From positions 1 through 38,497 of the forward strand of contig CAYQPF010000030.1 of the NCBI GenBank assembly GCA_964419225.1: DNA of 38,497 nt, in the 5' to 3' direction. Source of the DNA: CAYQPF01 sp964419225. GTDB lineage: Bacteria; Cloacimonadota; Cloacimonadia; Cloacimonadales; CAYQPF01. Positions 8,328 through 15,147 of this stretch are shown here, piece after piece; within the stretch, counting starts at the first letter, position 1, and the number at the start of each line of letters is the position of its first letter. A program made the position numbers and the translations under genes. The notes below the pieces were generated by a model that searched no databases, was not told where the DNA came from, and worked only from the letters and a program-made list of their open reading frames with translations.

Positions 8328-8400
8328 CAACCCATCCCCGGCCCTTCCCTTTTAATAAGGGAAGGGAGTGAAAGCGGGTGTTGTATTCTGCAAATGAAAA
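8328..8400. repeat. REP-like hairpin (family B, copy 2)
   Basis: The element reads caacccatccccggccc, then a near-perfect hairpin in which CCCTTCCCTT pairs with AAGGGAAGGG around a short AT loop, then agtgaaagcgggtg and ttgtattctgca. It is a near copy of 61-130; a truncated copy lies at 21019-21043. Confidence 0.7.
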
Positions 8401-8417
8401 ATTGGATAGGGCAGGAG

Positions 8418-8632
8418 TTTAACCCGAACTGTGCAGTAGAATCTTCACAATCTGGCTGAAGCTATTTCAGTGTGCTGTGGGCAGTGGGCAGGAGAGATTT
8501 AAGAGAAAGAGATTTTGAAAGACTTACAATCTCACTCGCCATATTTATTATATAAATCGTTCGATTGCAAACCTTCACTTTTCATGATCTTCGACCCAGC
8601 TTGCAAACCTCTACTGCACAATCCGGGTTTAA
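8418..8632. mobile_element. Possible MITE-like element with 23-bp terminal inverted repeats
   Basis: Bases 8418-8440 and the reverse complement of 8610-8632 match at 20 of 23 positions (core ACCCG...TGTGCAGTAGA), enclosing 215 bp with no gene. A solitary related sequence lies at 31007-31027. No target-site duplication is evident, so mobility is inferred only from the inverted ends and the extra copy. Confidence 0.35.
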
Positions 8633-8739
8633 TTACAATTATGAATTGTGAAATGCCTTTAGAATAAATATTATTGTGCTTTATTGACAATTTTCTGCTG
8701 ATGTAAAAAATGAAACAAAATATGGGAAAGTGGAGATAT

Positions 8740-9543
8740 ATGAAAGGGATTCTCTTTGATTTGAAGAAATATTCCATTCAGGATGGGCCTGGAATAAGAA
8801 CAACAGTTTTTTTCAAAGGATGTCCTTTATCTTGTAGATGGTGTCACAATCCGGAGAGTATCAAACCTGGTAGTGAAACTATCAGAATTCTGGACAGGAA
8901 AAAGTGTCTTGATTTATCCACAACAGAGACAATACATACTATTGGTAAAGAAGTAGATAGTTCCATAGTCTTAAAGGAAATAGTAAAAGATCTCCAATTC
9001 TATGCAGATTCAGAAGGAGGGGTTACTTTTTCCGGAGGGGAGCCTTTTTTACAGCCTGAATTTCTTTGGGAATTGTTGACTTTATGCAAACAAGAGGAAA
9101 TTCATACTTTAGTTGATACATGTGGTCTGGTGGATTCGGTCACGTTAATGAGAACAGCGGGTTTGATTGATTTATTCTATTATGACCTTAAAATAATGGA
9201 TAGTGCAAAGCACATTGAATATACAGGAGCAGATAACGGCTTAATTCTGGATAATTTAAGATTACTGGTCGAGAAAAATCAGCCTGTAGAGATCCGAATC
9301 CCCTTAATTCCCGGGATCACGGATACTTTTGAAAATCTTAACGGCATAGTTCAGTATCTCTTAACGCTGAAAACAGTTCCGTTAGTACATTTGCTGCCCT
9401 ATAATACTTTCGTTGATTCCAAGTATCAGAAATTGAACCAAACATTTAATATGAAAGATTTAAGACGCCAAAACGAAGCAACTTTATTGTATATGCAAAC
9501 CATTTTTACAGAAGAAGGCATTACCTGCCATATCGGAGGATAA
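8740..9543 (+). CDS. Glycyl radical enzyme activating enzyme (radical SAM), partner of HypD
   Basis: This 267-aa radical SAM enzyme would use a [4Fe-4S] cluster and S-adenosylmethionine to abstract hydrogen from the active-site glycine of the adjacent glycyl radical enzyme. The cluster motif is CPLSCRWC (C28, C32, C35), preceded by the family hallmark DGPGIRTTVFFKG and followed by WCHNPES. The SAM-binding GGEP motif is at 99-102. Only one cysteine (C56) remains in the insert between them, so the two extra ferredoxin-like clusters of many activases are absent. The start at 8740 is chosen because GGAG lies 4 bp upstream and the protein then begins MKGILFD like its homologues; an earlier in-frame ATG at 8710 has no ribosome binding site. 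The stop abuts the ATG of hypD. Confidence 0.92.
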   Translation: MKGILFDLKKYSIQDGPGIRTTVFFKGCPLSCRWCHNPESIKPGSETIRILDRKKCLDLSTTETIHTIGKEVDSSIVLKEIVKDLQFYADSEGGVTFSGGEPFLQPEFLWELLTLCKQEEIHTLVDTCGLVDSVTLMRTAGLIDLFYYDLKIMDSAKHIEYTGADNGLILDNLRLLVEKNQPVEIRIPLIPGITDTFENLNGIVQYLLTLKTVPLVHLLPYNTFVDSKYQKLNQTFNMKDLRRQNEATLLYMQTIFTEEGITCHIGG

Positions 9544-11904
9544 ATGAACCCAAGGATAGCAGCTTTAAGACAGCAATCACTGGAGGCAATTCCCTGCCTT
9601 TCAGAAGAAAGAGCTAAGTTAGTAACAGAGTTTTATCAGAAGCATCAGCCACAACAATACTCAGTACCTGTAGCCAGAGCAAAGCAATTTCAATATATAT
9701 TGCAAAATAAAGAGTTATGCATCAATACCGGGGAGTTGATAGTGGGGGAGAGGGGGCCGGCTCCCAAAGCGACACCCACATATCCTGAACTTTGCATTCA
9801 TTCAGCCAGTGATTTGGATATCCTGCATAACAGAGAAAAAGTTTCCTTTCAGGTTTCAGATTCAGCGAGGGAGTATTTGCTCAATGAGGTTCAAACCTTT
9901 TGGCAAAACACAACCATGCGGGATAAGATTTTCAATGCAATGGACGAAGATTGGAAAACTGCTTATAAAGCAGGAATTTTTACAGAGTTTATGGAACAGA
10001 GAGCACCGGGTCACACTGTAGCAGATGGCAAAATATACAAAAAAGGCATGAAAGATTTTATCTTGGAAATAGAAGAAAATTTAAATAAATTGGATTACTT
10101 TAGTGATAATCAGGCATTGGCTAAAAAGGAAGAGCTTAAAGCAATGAAAATAGCTGCAGAAGCTCTGATTATGTATGCCCGGAGAAATTCAGAAGCATTA
10201 AAGCAATTGGCAGAGGAAGAAACAGATCCAGAACGTAAAGCAGAATTGTTTAATATGTCAGTGATTTGTCAAAAAGTACCGGAGAATGCACCGGCAACCT
10301 TCCAGGAAGCTTTACAGTATTACTGGTTTGTGCATTTGGGAGTAATCACCGAGTTAAATACCTGGGATTCTTTTAATCCTGGCAGACTGGATCAGCATTT
10401 GTGGCCATTCTATCAAAAAGATTTGCAGGAAGGACGTCTGACGGAAGAAAAAGCGAGAGAATTGCTTCAAGCTTTTTGGATTAAGTTTAATAATCAGCCC
10501 GCTCCACCCAAAGTTGGAATTACAGCACAGGAAAGCAATACTTACACCGACTTTTGTTTGATCAATGTCGGCGGATTAACACCTGAAGGACAGGATGCCT
10601 GTAATCCACTTACCTATATGATTTTGGATGTGATAGAAGAAATGAGACTTTTACAACCCAGTTCTATGGTGCAGATCAGCAGAAAGAATCCTGACAAATT
10701 AGTTAAAAGAGCTTTACAGATCATTAAAACAGGATATGGTCAGCCATCCTTGTTTAATACGGATACCCTGATTCAGGAAATGCTCAGGCAGGGAAAGAGT
10801 TTAAAAGATGCCAGAGAAGGCGGAGCTTCAGGTTGTGTGGAAACAGGTGCTTTTGGGAAAGAAGCTTATATTCTGACCGGATACTTCAATCTGACGAAAA
10901 TTTTGGAATTAACCCTGAATAATGGCTATGATCCCAGAACGAAGCAGCAGCTTGGTCCTTTGACGGGAGAACCTGATTCATTCAGAGAATATAATGATTT
11001 TTATGCAGCTTTTGAAAATCAACTGAACCATTTTGTGGATATAAAGATCAAAGGAAGCAGAATTATAGAACAGCTTTATGCAGAATATTTACCAGCTCCA
11101 TTCATGTCTATACTGATCGAAGACTGCATAAAAAATGGTCAGGATTATAATGCCGGTGGTGCCAGATACAATTCCAGTTATATTCAGGGAGTGGGAACCG
11201 GCACGACTACAGATTCTTTATCAGCGATAAAATATCATGTTTATGAGCAGAAGAAAATGAGTTTAAGGGAGTTGAAACAGCATTTGGATACAGATTTCGC
11301 AGGTGAGGAATCGGTACGGCAGGAACTTCTGATCAATACTCCCAGGTATGGAAATGATGACGATGCTGCGGATTCTTTGATGCAGCAGCTATTTCATTCA
11401 TATTGGTCGGCAATTGACGGAAAACCGAATGCAAGAGGCGGACATTTCCGGATCAATATGTTGCCAACAACTTGTCATGTGTATTTCGGAAGTGTAATTG
11501 GGGCGACACCTGATGGCAGATATGCGGGGCAACCCATTTCTGAAGGCATTTCTCCGGTACAGGGAGCCGACACAAACGGGCCTACATCAGTAATTAAATC
11601 TGCAGCCAAAATGGATCATATTTTAACAGGCGGAACTTTATTAAATCAAAAATTCTCTCCGGAAATTATGGCTACTGAAGATGGAGTTAATAAAGTTGTA
11701 CATCTGGTCAGATCGTATTTTAAAATAGATGGACATCATATTCAGTTTAATGTTGTTGATGCAGAGACTTTACGTAAAGCCAAGGCTTTTCCACAGGATT
11801 ATAGGGATTTAATTGTACGGGTTGCGGGCTACAGTGATTATTTTAGTGATTTGACCGAAGCATTGCAGGATGAGATCATCGCCAGGTCGGAACAGAGGAT
11901 ATAG
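9544..11904 (+). CDS. hypD: trans-4-hydroxy-L-proline dehydratase (glycyl radical enzyme)
   Basis: HypD (786 aa) removes water from trans-4-hydroxy-L-proline to give (S)-1-pyrroline-5-carboxylate, which ProC can reduce to proline. The radical site is RVAGYSD with G762, and the thiyl-radical cysteine is in ASGCVETG (C431, catalytic base E433). Residues I recall as substrate-contacting in Clostridioides difficile HypD appear at a constant offset of -3: F149, H157, D275, S331 and Y447. Segments such as EQRAPGHTV, NNQPAPPKVGIT and MLPTTCHVYFG are near identical to HypD from memory. This separates it from pyruvate formate-lyase, glycerol/diol and choline enzymes. The activase lies directly upstream, with GGAGG at 9536-9540 as ribosome binding site. 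No proC lies in this window. Confidence 0.88.
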   Translation: MNPRIAALRQQSLEAIPCLSEERAKLVTEFYQKHQPQQYSVPVARAKQFQYILQNKELCINTGELIVGERGPAPKATPTYPELCIHSASDLDILHNREKVSFQVSDSAREYLLNEVQTFWQNTTMRDKIFNAMDEDWKTAYKAGIFTEFMEQRAPGHTVADGKIYKKGMKDFILEIEENLNKLDYFSDNQALAKKEELKAMKIAAEALIMYARRNSEALKQLAEEETDPERKAELFNMSVICQKVPENAPATFQEALQYYWFVHLGVITELNTWDSFNPGRLDQHLWPFYQKDLQEGRLTEEKARELLQAFWIKFNNQPAPPKVGITAQESNTYTDFCLINVGGLTPEGQDACNPLTYMILDVIEEMRLLQPSSMVQISRKNPDKLVKRALQIIKTGYGQPSLFNTDTLIQEMLRQGKSLKDAREGGASGCVETGAFGKEAYILTGYFNLTKILELTLNNGYDPRTKQQLGPLTGEPDSFREYNDFYAAFENQLNHFVDIKIKGSRIIEQLYAEYLPAPFMSILIEDCIKNGQDYNAGGARYNSSYIQGVGTGTTTDSLSAIKYHVYEQKKMSLRELKQHLDTDFAGEESVRQELLINTPRYGNDDDAADSLMQQLFHSYWSAIDGKPNARGGHFRINMLPTTCHVYFGSVIGATPDGRYAGQPISEGISPVQGADTNGPTSVIKSAAKMDHILTGGTLLNQKFSPEIMATEDGVNKVVHLVRSYFKIDGHHIQFNVVDAETLRKAKAFPQDYRDLIVRVAGYSDYFSDLTEALQDEIIARSEQRI

Positions 11905-11929
11905 TGGGCAGATGGCATTGGATGGGATT

Positions 11930-11969
11930 ACACGGACGAACAAGGACTTACACGGACTAACACGGACAA
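11930..11969. repeat. GGAC decamer tandem array (4 units)
   Basis: Four 10-bp units (acacggacga, acaaggactt, acacggacta, acacggacaa) start 25 bp after the hypD stop. Related decamer arrays lie at 14848-14887 and 27367-27406. An 11-bp direct repeat (agctagtaagg, two copies plus a partial third) follows at 12029-12060. Confidence 0.75.
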
Positions 11970-12111
11970 GGGAAGAGAGCCAAAACTATAATGTGGTGGG
12001 AATTTAAAAAAGTGAAAACTCAGCTAAGAGCTAGTAAGGAGCTAGTAAGGAGCTAAAGGGAGAAATAGAATAAATTGGTAAGCGTAAGAAACAGATATTT
12101 AGAAAAAAATC

Positions 12112-12140
12112 TTGACTTTTTAGTCGCTCTGATATACAAA
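12112..12140 (+). promoter_or_regulatory. Candidate sigma70-type promoter for the winged-helix gene
   Basis: TTGACT at 12112-12117 (5/6 to consensus) and TACAAA at 12135-12140 (4/6), with 17-bp spacing. They end 25 bp before the ATG at 12166. Confidence 0.35.
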
Positions 12141-12165
12141 GTACTTGGGAAAGGAGGAGGAGAAA

Positions 12166-12723
12166 ATGAACAGAGTAGCGGCCGAAAGGACGAACACAAA
12201 GAAGAAGGCACTTACCGAGGAAAAGATTTCCGCGAGTAAGTCAGAATTGAACGAAGCAGTTGCAGCTTTGAATTGTTTGGAGGATGTTGTACATGCTCCA
12301 GGACGCTTGATCATCCTGAGGATAATGCAGCAAGTTGAGAGTATCGATTATTTGAGTTTATTGGAATTGACGAAAATGACTTGGGGAAATTTATCATGTC
12401 ACCTGCGTAAGTTAAACAAGGGTGGTTTGATAGAAATGAAGAGGACTAAGAAAGGGAATAAACCCTGGACAATAATTTTAATGACTTCAAAAGGTAAACA
12501 AGCCTTGGAAGATTGGAAAGAGAAGGTAAAAGTTGCGTTTAAGGAATTTAATGCAGAATTATCAATACCCAGGAATGCTGAGATTGAAAAATTGAAAGAA
12601 GGTATTTATATACCGAGAAAAGTTACTTTCCGGAATGATCTTTCGTTATTTGCTATTAATTCGTTGTTAAAATATCAATATCCGTCAGACCCGCAATTGG
12701 ATGAGTTTATAGTATTGCCTTAG
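12166..12723 (+). CDS. Winged-helix transcriptional regulator (MarR/ArsR-like, HTH_34 type)
   Basis: The 185-aa protein has a charged N-terminal tail (about 1-35), then a winged-helix domain at about 38-115. The helix-turn-helix is DYLSLLELTKMTWGNLSCHL followed by RKLNKGGLIEMKRT and the wing KPWTIILMTSKGKQALEDW. This resembles the HTH_34 group of small regulators. The C-terminal 70 residues are unfamiliar and could bind a ligand or partner. The ATG at 12166 is chosen over an upstream in-frame TTG at 12145 because GGAGGAGG lies 5 bp before it. It follows hypD on the same strand after about 260 bp with its own promoter candidate. It may regulate that operon, but nothing in the sequence proves it. 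Confidence 0.75.
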   Translation: MNRVAAERTNTKKKALTEEKISASKSELNEAVAALNCLEDVVHAPGRLIILRIMQQVESIDYLSLLELTKMTWGNLSCHLRKLNKGGLIEMKRTKKGNKPWTIILMTSKGKQALEDWKEKVKVAFKEFNAELSIPRNAEIEKLKEGIYIPRKVTFRNDLSLFAINSLLKYQYPSDPQLDEFIVLP

Positions 12724-13134
12724 TCAGTGGGCAGTGGGCAGTAGGCAGGAGGCAGTAGGAGAATAACTCACCCCCGGCCCCTCTCTTGTGAAGAGAGGGG
12801 AGTGAATAGAGAGTGGGCAGTGGTCTAATACTGTTAAGTTAAGAGGAAAATGTGGTATTTTTTGAGTAATTTACCCTCATCCTAACCTTCTCCCTAAAGG
12901 AGGGAGAAGGAACTGAATGGTTTGAAGCTGTTACATATGCCGAAAGATAAAGCTTAGCTTAACGGCAGATGGCAGTGAGCAGTAGGCAGGAGATCTTTTA
13001 AAAGGGGAAGATATTTCCCATATAGTGTGGAAAAAAATTATTGGAGAGAAACAGAAGAAATAATGCTGTAAGCTCAACACCTCTGAAATAGGGCGTTTCG
13101 GATGATTTTTCTTTGTATGACAGCCAAGTATGAA
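12724..13134. repeat. Repeat-filled spacer before the rod operon
   Basis: No gene is seen. GGCAGTR heptamers begin two bases after the regulator's stop (about 12726-12760) and recur near 12813-12822 and 12963-12991. REP-like family A copy 2 lies at 12765-12812 with the strong hairpin CCCCTCTCTT/AAGAGAGGGG. A different hairpin element lies at 12873-12910 (CCTTCTCCCT pairing with AGGGAGAAGG). These hairpins may act as transcript ends for the upstream gene. Confidence 0.65.
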
Positions 13135-13150
13135 TGGCATAGGGATTGCT
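13135..13150 (+). promoter_or_regulatory. Sigma54 (RpoN) promoter of the flgB-flgC-fliE operon
   Basis: TGGCATAGGGATTGCT matches the -24/-12 consensus TGGCAYRNNNNTTGCW at every defined position. GG (13136-13137) and GC (13148-13149) are at the required 12-bp offset. Transcription should begin near 13160, just before the ribosome binding site GGAGGTGA (13165-13172) and the ATG at 13175. Sigma54 control of rod/hook genes is known in several phyla and implies RpoN plus an enhancer-binding activator elsewhere. Confidence 0.85.
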
Positions 13151-13174
13151 TTCATATTGTATGTGGAGGTGAAT

Positions 13175-13258
13175 ATGTTAAATAATATTCTTTTTTAGGG
13201 GACTTAAATACCGGTTATTGAAAAGGAAATGGATGTTTATTAAGAACGTCAGAAGGGG
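13175..13258 (+). pseudogene. flgB: 5' part of the flgB frame, interrupted by TAG, TAA and TAA
   Basis: A strong ribosome binding site (GGAGGTGA at 13165-13172) and ATG at 13175 open the flgB frame, which reads MLNNILF, stop, GT, stop, IPVIEKEMDVY, stop, ERQKG and continues into the intact part. Stops are TAG at 13196-13198 (codon 8), TAA at 13205-13207 (codon 11) and TAA at 13241-13243 (codon 23). Residues between the stops look like the FlgB N-terminal helix and no frame change occurs. If real, this region cannot be translated as FlgB without readthrough, reinitiation or an internal start. Sequencing error is possible but would need three separate substitutions. Confidence 0.8.
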
Positions 13259-13588
13259 TTGGGTATTAATGTTGCGAATGAAATGACCCCAGGTTATGAA
13301 GCCAGAACGGTAACCTTTGAAGAAGAGTATCAAAAGGCAATTCACGGGAAAAATTTAGAAGGTCGTACAACAAGTGGTAATCATATCGAATTGGGACATA
13401 AGAGATTTGAGAAGTTGAATCCTGAGGTGGAATTTCGATCAGCACCCATGAATGATACAGGTTTGAACAATGTTGATATAGACAAGGAAATGGCGGAGAT
13501 GGCAGAGACTAATTTACGATATGAGATGGCGACGAGTCTTGTGATGAAGAAATTTGCCAATATCAAGAGTGCCATTCGTGGTAGATAA
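13259..13588 (+). CDS. flgB: Flagellar basal-body rod protein FlgB (intact part of frame)
   Basis: FlgB is a proximal rod subunit. This open part (109 aa from an in-frame TTG) carries the rod-family signature INVANEMTPGYEARTVTFEEE right at its start and the C-terminal helix ending VMKKFANIKSAIRGR. Normal FlgB is about 130-140 aa; adding the interrupted upstream codons gives 137 residues, so the missing part is the N-terminal D0 helix. TTG at 13259 has AAGGGG immediately before it, too close for a good ribosome binding site, so I doubt it is an efficient start. flgC follows after 14 bp and is intact, so the operon still appears to be maintained. Confidence 0.8.
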   Translation: MGINVANEMTPGYEARTVTFEEEYQKAIHGKNLEGRTTSGNHIELGHKRFEKLNPEVEFRSAPMNDTGLNNVDIDKEMAEMAETNLRYEMATSLVMKKFANIKSAIRGR

Positions 13589-13602
13589 GCAAGGAGAATG
13601 AG

Positions 13603-14100
13603 ATGTTACAGTCATTATTTAGTGCCATACATGTAAGTGCGACAGGTTTATCAGCACAAAGATACAGGATGAATTTAATATCTGAAAACATAGCGAATGC
13701 AGAGACAACCAGGACACCGGAAGGTGGGGCCTATAATCGTAAATTAGCTGTATTGGAATCAGGTACACCAGGGGAAAAGTTTTCTGATATTTACGAGAAG
13801 AACAGAATTAGTATGGAAGCGACAAAGAACAGACATATACCTGATGAACCATTTCGTGAGCCAATGGTAGATCATCTCAAGGGAGTACAGGTATCCGAAA
13901 CTATTCAATCGGATGCTCCGCACCCCATGGTTTATGATCCACACCATCCTGATGCTAATGCAGATGGTTATGTAGAAATGCCAAACGTTAATATTGTACA
14001 GGAAATGACAGACCTAATTACAGCTTCCCGTTCTTATGAAGCCAACGTTACGGCGTTGAACAGCAGTAAAGATATGATACGGAAGGCACTCAGGATTTAA
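13603..14100 (+). CDS. flgC: Flagellar basal-body rod protein FlgC
   Basis: FlgC (165 aa) is a proximal rod subunit. The N terminus has the rod/hook signature (LFSAIHVSATGLSAQRYRMNLISENIANAETTRTPEG, residues 5-41). The C terminus has the conserved DPxHPDANADGYVEMPNVNIVQEMTDLITASRSYEANVTALNSSKDMI stretch, which with its amphipathic ends forms the D0 coiled coil. Length is slightly above the usual 135-150 aa because of a central insert. AAGGAG lies 7 bp upstream of the ATG. It is the second gene of the sigma54-driven rod operon. Confidence 0.96.
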   Translation: MLQSLFSAIHVSATGLSAQRYRMNLISENIANAETTRTPEGGAYNRKLAVLESGTPGEKFSDIYEKNRISMEATKNRHIPDEPFREPMVDHLKGVQVSETIQSDAPHPMVYDPHHPDANADGYVEMPNVNIVQEMTDLITASRSYEANVTALNSSKDMIRKALRI

Positions 14101-14111
14101 GGAGTAGGAAA

Positions 14112-14414
14112 ATGGCAATTACAATCTCCAATAATAATATCCAGAGCAATTATCCGGCAATAAATGCAGTACCGGATGCTTATCGTAAGAATACATCAGA
14201 AAAGAAGACGATTCCTGTGAATAACAAGACGAATGAGCATGAACAAATTAGGGATGCCAGTTCAAATGAATTAAAGAATTATCTAAGTCCTGCCGAAAAA
14301 AAAGTATTAGGAGAATTGTTTGGAGAGGTACAGAAAGAAAGTCTGATGCCGAATTTCCACACGCAAAATAACCCTGCCTTTTTAAAAGGCAGTAAGATTG
14401 ATGTTGTATTATAG
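14112..14414 (+). CDS. Uncharacterised small protein between flgC and fliE
   Basis: This 100-aa soluble protein has no signal peptide or membrane segment. The N-terminal half is polar and probably disordered (Asn, Thr and Lys rich). The C-terminal half has one likely helix, ELKNYLSPAEKKVLGELFGEV (about 53-73), followed by an NPAFLKGSKIDVVL tail. Spacing of 11 bp after flgC and 8 bp before fliE puts it in the rod operon. I do not recognise it. A rod-assembly factor or chaperone is possible on position alone. Confidence 0.7.
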   Translation: MAITISNNNIQSNYPAINAVPDAYRKNTSEKKTIPVNNKTNEHEQIRDASSNELKNYLSPAEKKVLGELFGEVQKESLMPNFHTQNNPAFLKGSKIDVVL

Positions 14415-14422
14415 GAGAGAAG

Positions 14423-14731
14423 ATGAGTGATCCCAGATTATCAGCCATAAATCAAATGAGATCTCTTGATACGCAGTTACTGAAGCCTTCAGAGCAGAAG
14501 GAAGCACCAGAAATTTCCTTTAAAGATATGATGTCAAAATATATCTCAGATGCCAATGACATGCAAGTTTCAGCAGATAAGGATATTCAAAAGATTATTG
14601 CCGGGGAAGATGTAGATGCGCATCAGGTAATGACAGCAGTGGAAAAAGCGAACATAAGTTTTGAATTGGTTATGGAAATCAGAAACAAGATGCTGGAAGC
14701 TTATCGCGAGATCATGAAGAGTCAGTTGTAG
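14423..14731 (+). CDS. fliE: Flagellar hook-basal body protein FliE
   Basis: FliE (102 aa) joins the MS ring to the proximal rod and is the first exported rod-region substrate. The sequence fits the family in length and motif: SFKDMMSKYISDANDMQVSADKDIQKIIAGED, then VMTAVEKANISFELVMEIRNKMLEAYREIMKSQL, the highly conserved C terminus. GGAGAG lies just upstream of the ATG. It ends the rod operon. No terminator follows; GGCAGT heptamers start at the stop codon. Confidence 0.95.
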   Translation: MSDPRLSAINQMRSLDTQLLKPSEQKEAPEISFKDMMSKYISDANDMQVSADKDIQKIIAGEDVDAHQVMTAVEKANISFELVMEIRNKMLEAYREIMKSQL

Positions 14732-15095
14732 GCAGTGGGCAGTAGAAAAAGAAAGCAACTGAGTACAGAGGATTGAGGATCATATAGTTGTTAATTGTTA
14801 GTTGTTAGTTGTAAGTGGGGGAAGAAGGAGAGGAAAGGCATTTCGGAACACGGACTAGCATGGACTAACACAGACTTACAGGGACTGTAGAAGAGATCTG
14901 AAGATATTTTATCAGAAGGGATATTTTAAAGACAATTTTTTTAGAGATATTATTAGAGAAAAATACCAACAGATTACCGTAAATATATTAAAATTAAATT
15001 AATGAAGAACAGCGATAAAAAAGAGTTATTAAATAAGAAGATAAGAAATAAATAGTTTGAAGATTTTATACATAATTCAGCCACATTAATATATA
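14732..15095. repeat. Spacer with heptamer and decamer repeats before the C25-like gene
   Basis: No gene is seen. A GGCAGTG GGCAGTA heptamer pair overlaps the fliE stop (14729-14744). A gttagttgttagttgt stretch lies at about 14790-14810. A GGAC decamer array of four units occupies 14848-14887. The last 200 bp are strongly AT-rich, as expected upstream of a promoter. Confidence 0.6.
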
Positions 15096-15111
15096 TGGAA
15101 TGATATTTGCT
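15096..15111 (+). promoter_or_regulatory. Sigma54-like promoter of the C25-like exported protein gene
   Basis: TGGAATGATATTTGCT fits TGGCAYRNNNNTTGCW except A for C at the fourth base. GG (15097-15098) and GC (15109-15110) are 12 bp apart. The predicted start of transcription, near 15121, falls in the perfect 12-bp palindrome AAGTAATTACTT (15120-15131), a possible operator. The leader would be about 27 nt, containing GGGAG at 15137-15141. Confidence 0.65.
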
Positions 15112-15147
15112 TGTTTAGCAAGTAATTACTTATTGTGGGAGATGTGT

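Larger units (their letters stand above)
7731..8739. other. Long non-coding spacer between the fli operon and the glycyl radical operon
   Basis: About 1 kb without a supported gene. It contains the dyad at 7747-7775, a GGAC nonamer array at 7884-7928, a 13-base TTTGCATTACAAA motif at 8129-8141, a REP-like hairpin at 8328-8400, a possible MITE at 8418-8632, and a GGCAGTG heptamer pair near 8468-8490. Phrases such as gttagttgttagtggggg (about 8248-8266) recur in the 14.8 kb spacer. TTGACA at 8684-8689 may be the -35 of the downstream operon, but no good -10 follows at normal spacing. Confidence 0.55.

Noticed and set aside
8532..8777. 81-codon minus-strand frame in the spacer
   Set aside because: It covers the possible MITE end and the start of the activating enzyme gene, with no start signal and no recognisable protein features.
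13175..13588. Genome-wide stop codon reassignment as the cause of the flgB stops
   Set aside because: All other genes in the window end at normal positions with TAA, TAG or TGA and contain no internal stops, so any recoding would have to be local to flgB.
15100..15147. Earlier ATG start for the C25-like gene
   Set aside because: It lies inside the sigma54 promoter, has no ribosome binding site and would put 16 residues before a good signal peptide.
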